From Myxococcales bacterium UBA5297 (GTDB lineage Bacteria; Myxococcota; Myxococcia; Myxococcales; UBA5297): DNA of 5,739 nt. Positions within the stretch are counted from its first letter, which is position 1. Every line of letters begins with the position of its first letter. The notes below the pieces were generated by a model. It did not search any database. It was given only the letters and a program-made list of their open reading frames with translations, and was not told the origin of the DNA. Positions 3,751 through 5,739 of the stretch are shown piece after piece. The position numbers and the translations under genes were made by a program. The DNA lies in NCBI GenBank assembly GCA_002408385.1, contig DHSB01000188.1, forward strand, positions 1 through 5,739, in the 5' to 3' direction.

Positions 3751-5739
3751 TCAGCTCTCGCTCGAGGGCCTGGCCGCGACCTCGGCGCCCGCCTCCGGCT
3801 CCTCGACCCGATGCTCCTCGGCCCGGGCCTTCTCGGCTTGCCCCTCGCGTTCCTCGGCGCGCTTCTCCTCGCGCCTCGCCTGCTCCTCGGCACGTTGCTC
3901 CTCGGAGCGCTTCTCTTCGCGCCTGGCCTGCTCCTCGGCGCGTTTCCCCTCGCGCCTGGCCTGCTCCTCGACGCGCTTCTCCTCGCGCCTGGCCTGCTCC
4001 TCGGCACGCTTCTCCTCGCGCTTGGCCTGCTCCTCGACGCGCTTCTCCTCGCGCTTGGCCTGCTCCTCGGGGCGCTTCTCCTCGCCGCGCCGCTCGCGGC
4101 CCTCGCCGCGCCGCTCGCGCTCGCCCCGACCCTCGGCGCGCTTCTCCTCGCCGCCGCGCCGCTGCTGCTGCTCGCCGCCGCCGCGCTCCTCGCGCTTGTC
4201 GCGCCGCTGCTCGCCGCGCTCCTCTTCGCGCTCGGCGCGCTTCTGAGGCCGCTCGCTCTTGCCGTACAGGTCGTACTGTTCCTGGTGGTAGTTCTGCTGG
4301 GCGCGCACGTGGATGGACTTGTTGTAGCGGTCCATCAGGTAGCGCAGCTCCTCGCGCTCGTCGGCCTGCAGGATGCGCGCGACCTCCGCGTGGCAGTTGA
4401 CGACGAGCATCGCCTCCTTGAAGTTGTTCGCCTCGCGGCGGATCTCGCGGAAGATCTCGTAGGCGATGGTGCGCTTGCTCTTCACGTAGCCGCGCCCGTC
4501 GCAGTAGCTGCACGGCTCGTTGAGGGTGCGCCCGAGCGACTCGCGCACGCGCTTGCGGGTCATCTCGATGAGGCCGAGCTCGCTGATCTTGAGGATGTTG
4601 GTCTTCGCCTTGTCGCGGCCCAGCGCGTCCTGCAAGGCCTTGAAGACCTTGTCGCGGTTCTGGGCTTTGTCCATGTCGATGAAGTCGATGATGATGATGC
4701 CGCCGATGTTGCGCAGGCGCAGCTGGTAGACGATCTCCTTGGCCGCCTCGGTGTTGATGCGGGTGATCGTCTCCTCGAGGCTCTTCTTGCCCACGTAGCG
4801 GCCGCTGTTGACGTCGATGGCGGTGAGCGCCTCGGCCTGGTCGATGATCAGATAGCCGCCGCTCTTGAGCCAGACCTTGCGCGCCTGGGCCCGCAGCAGC
4901 TCGTGCTCGATGCCGTAGGCGTCGAAGATCGGCTCGTCGGTGTCGTGCAGGATCACCCGCGGCTTGAGCGCGGGGGCCTGGGCCTCGACGAAGGCCGAGA
5001 TGCGCTCCCACTCGGCCCGATCGTCGATGACGAGCTGCTCGACGTCCTGGGCGAACAGGTCGCGGGTCGCGCGCAGCGTCAGGTCGAGGTCGGGGTGCAG
5101 CAGCGCCGGAGCGCCGAGCCGCTCCTTCTTGGCGCCGACGGTGTTCCAGATGCCGATGAGGAAACGGGCGTCGGCCTCGAGCTTTTCGGTCGAGATGTTC
5201 TCGGCAACTGTGCGAACGATGAAGCCTGTGCCCGGCGGACGCAGCCGGTCGACGATCTCGCGCAGGCGGCGCCGCTCGGACTCGCGCTCGATGCGCCGGC
5301 TGATGCCCACGTGATCGACGGTGGGCATGAAGACCAGGTGTCGCCCGGGCAGCGAAATGTGGCTGGTGACGCGCGCCCCCTTGGTGCCGATGGGGTCTTT
5401 GGCGACCTGGACGATGATCTCCTGGCCGACCTTGAGCAGATCCTGGATGTTCGCGGTCTTCTTCTGAGCCTGCTGGCCCTTGTCCTCACCGCGTTGTTGC
5501 TGCGGCGGCTCCTGCTCTTCGCGCTCGGAACGGGGCTCGCGCATCTCGCGGCGCGCCCCGCCGCGGCGGCGGCGGCGGCCACGCGCCCGGAACTCGCCGC
5601 GCTCACCCCGGTCGCCGCGCGGACGCTGCTCACCGCCCGGCCTTCCGGCCTGGGCTTCAACCTGCGCGGAGGGCGTCTCGGCGACTGGCGTCTCGGCGCA
5701 AGCCTGCTCGGCGACTGCCTGTTCGGCTGCGGCTTGCAC
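3751..5739 (-). CDS. rng: RNase E/G-family endoribonuclease, 5' end outside window
   Basis: This family makes single-strand endonucleolytic cuts in mRNA decay and rRNA maturation. The window covers 662 codons to TGA 3753-3751. The frame is open at the window edge and the edge codon GTG is unlikely to be the start, because the first part of the S1 domain is missing. In order (window numbering): a disordered Glu/Ala- then Arg-rich insert (1-95); the end of the S1 domain with VQVAKDPIGTKGARVTSHIS and LPGRHLVFMP (110-139); a 5'-sensor/RNase H-like region (145-300); and the catalytic DNase I-like part. Asp309 (TAIDVNSG) and Asp352 (IDFIDM) match E. coli RNase E Asp303 and Asp346 with identical 43-residue spacing. 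Cys410/Cys413 (CSYC) match the zinc-link cysteines Cys404/Cys407. Residues 500-662 form a highly charged tail with an 11-residue repeat, absent from E. coli RNase G and unlike the RNase E scaffold in composition. It is the first gene seen of the minus-strand cluster; its promoter is outside the window. Rne versus Rng naming is a convention here. Confidence 0.94.
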   Translation of the reverse strand: MQAAAEQAVAEQACAETPVAETPSAQVEAQAGRPGGEQRPRGDRGERGEFRARGRRRRRGGARREMREPRSEREEQEPPQQQRGEDKGQQAQKKTANIQDLLKVGQEIIVQVAKDPIGTKGARVTSHISLPGRHLVFMPTVDHVGISRRIERESERRRLREIVDRLRPPGTGFIVRTVAENISTEKLEADARFLIGIWNTVGAKKERLGAPALLHPDLDLTLRATRDLFAQDVEQLVIDDRAEWERISAFVEAQAPALKPRVILHDTDEPIFDAYGIEHELLRAQARKVWLKSGGYLIIDQAEALTAIDVNSGRYVGKKSLEETITRINTEAAKEIVYQLRLRNIGGIIIIDFIDMDKAQNRDKVFKALQDALGRDKAKTNILKISELGLIEMTRKRVRESLGRTLNEPCSYCDGRGYVKSKRTIAYEIFREIRREANNFKEAMLVVNCHAEVARILQADEREELRYLMDRYNKSIHVRAQQNYHQEQYDLYGKSERPQKRAEREEERGEQRRDKREERGGGEQQQRRGGEEKRAEGRGERERRGEGRERRGEEKRPEEQAKREEKRVEEQAKREEKRAEEQARREEKRVEEQARREGKRAEEQARREEKRSEEQRAEEQARREEKRAEEREGQAEKARAEEHRVEEPEAGAEVAARPSSES
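3829..4074 (-). repeat. 33-bp in-frame tandem repeat coding the ribonuclease tail
   Basis: On the minus strand the unit encodes R-[PVA]-EEQA-[KR]-RE-[EG]-K. Five full copies run from 4074 down to 3910 (starts at 4074, 4041, 4008, 3975 and 3942). A 15-bp partial copy, RSEEQ, lies at 3909-3895. One more full copy is at 3894-3862 and a diverged one (RAEEREGQAEK) at 3861-3829. Differences between copies are mostly Lys/Arg and Ala/Val/Ser/Pro swaps. The exact 33-bp spacing suggests growth by unequal recombination or slippage that keeps the frame. The product should be a continuous, highly charged helix. Confidence 0.9.
5564..5578 (-). repeat. Short CGG/CCG triplet run in the ribonuclease S1 insert
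   Basis: Five tandem CGG units on the plus strand (CCG on the coding strand) lie within the codons for the Arg/Gly stretch RARGRRRRRGGARR. It is a short in-frame microsatellite that could change length without shifting the frame. Confidence 0.55.

Noticed and set aside
3829..4074. Regular repeat array that might be taken for a CRISPR
   Set aside because: The units are contiguous with no unique spacers, the period is in frame, and they encode a continuous peptide within a recognised gene.
3164..4246. 360-codon open frame on the plus strand opposite pilZ and the ribonuclease tail, with Ser/Arg/Leu/Cys repeats
   Set aside because: It is the antisense of the 33-bp repeat, whose length is a multiple of three and so keeps every frame open. 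It crosses three real minus-strand genes and resembles no protein family.
3738..4400. 220-codon plus-strand open frame rich in Ala/Arg/Pro
   Set aside because: Another shadow of the same repeat in a different frame, with biased composition and no domain.
3743..5011. 422-codon minus-strand open frame overlapping the ribonuclease out of frame
   Set aside because: The overlapping frame encodes intact RNase E/G catalytic and zinc-link motifs; this frame is Arg/Gly/Ala low complexity produced by high GC.

Overview
The window is high-GC bacterial chromosome (clearly well above 60% G+C by eye, with G/C-ending codons dominating). Several signs point to a myxobacterium or related Myxococcota/deltaproteobacterium: a PilZ protein of the short paralogous type abundant in Myxococcus (TIGR02266-like), an IHF/HU protein with a long Pro/Ala/Ser/Glu tail, and an RNase E/G with a disordered insert in its S1 domain. 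The assignment is inferred from protein style, not from a marker gene.

Layout. Left end (2-1156, +): C-terminal part of SctV, the large export-gate protein of a type III secretion system, entering from outside the window. Its stop faces a convergent gene across a short gap (1157-1229) holding a good candidate bidirectional terminator. Next (1230-1694, -) is a single-domain IHF/HU-like nucleoid protein with an unusual C-terminal tail and its own leader and putative promoter. A gene-free stretch of about 250 bp (1695-1940) follows. The remainder is one minus-strand cluster that reads right to left: an RNase E/G-family ribonuclease (3751 to beyond 5739, 5' end missing), a PilZ-domain protein (3313-3636) and a six-helix YihY/BrkB-family membrane protein with a C-terminal winged-helix-like domain (1941-3308).

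How the genes relate. The pilZ stop and the yihY-family start are 4 bp apart, so these two are almost certainly co-transcribed and probably translationally coupled. The ribonuclease lies 114 bp upstream of pilZ in the same direction, so a three-gene transcript is plausible but not proven. No direct functional link among RNA decay, c-di-GMP sensing and the membrane protein is visible beyond this arrangement. The T3SS gene and the IHF-like gene are only convergent neighbours.

The most notable features are in the ribonuclease. It has an Arg-rich, low-complexity insert in the S1 domain and a highly charged C-terminal tail built from an 11-residue (33-bp) tandem repeat. Its catalytic core is fully intact. 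Start sites of the IHF-like and PilZ genes are reassigned to internal ATGs with good ribosome-binding sites. I found no CRISPR, mobile element, RNA gene or clearly new multi-gene system.
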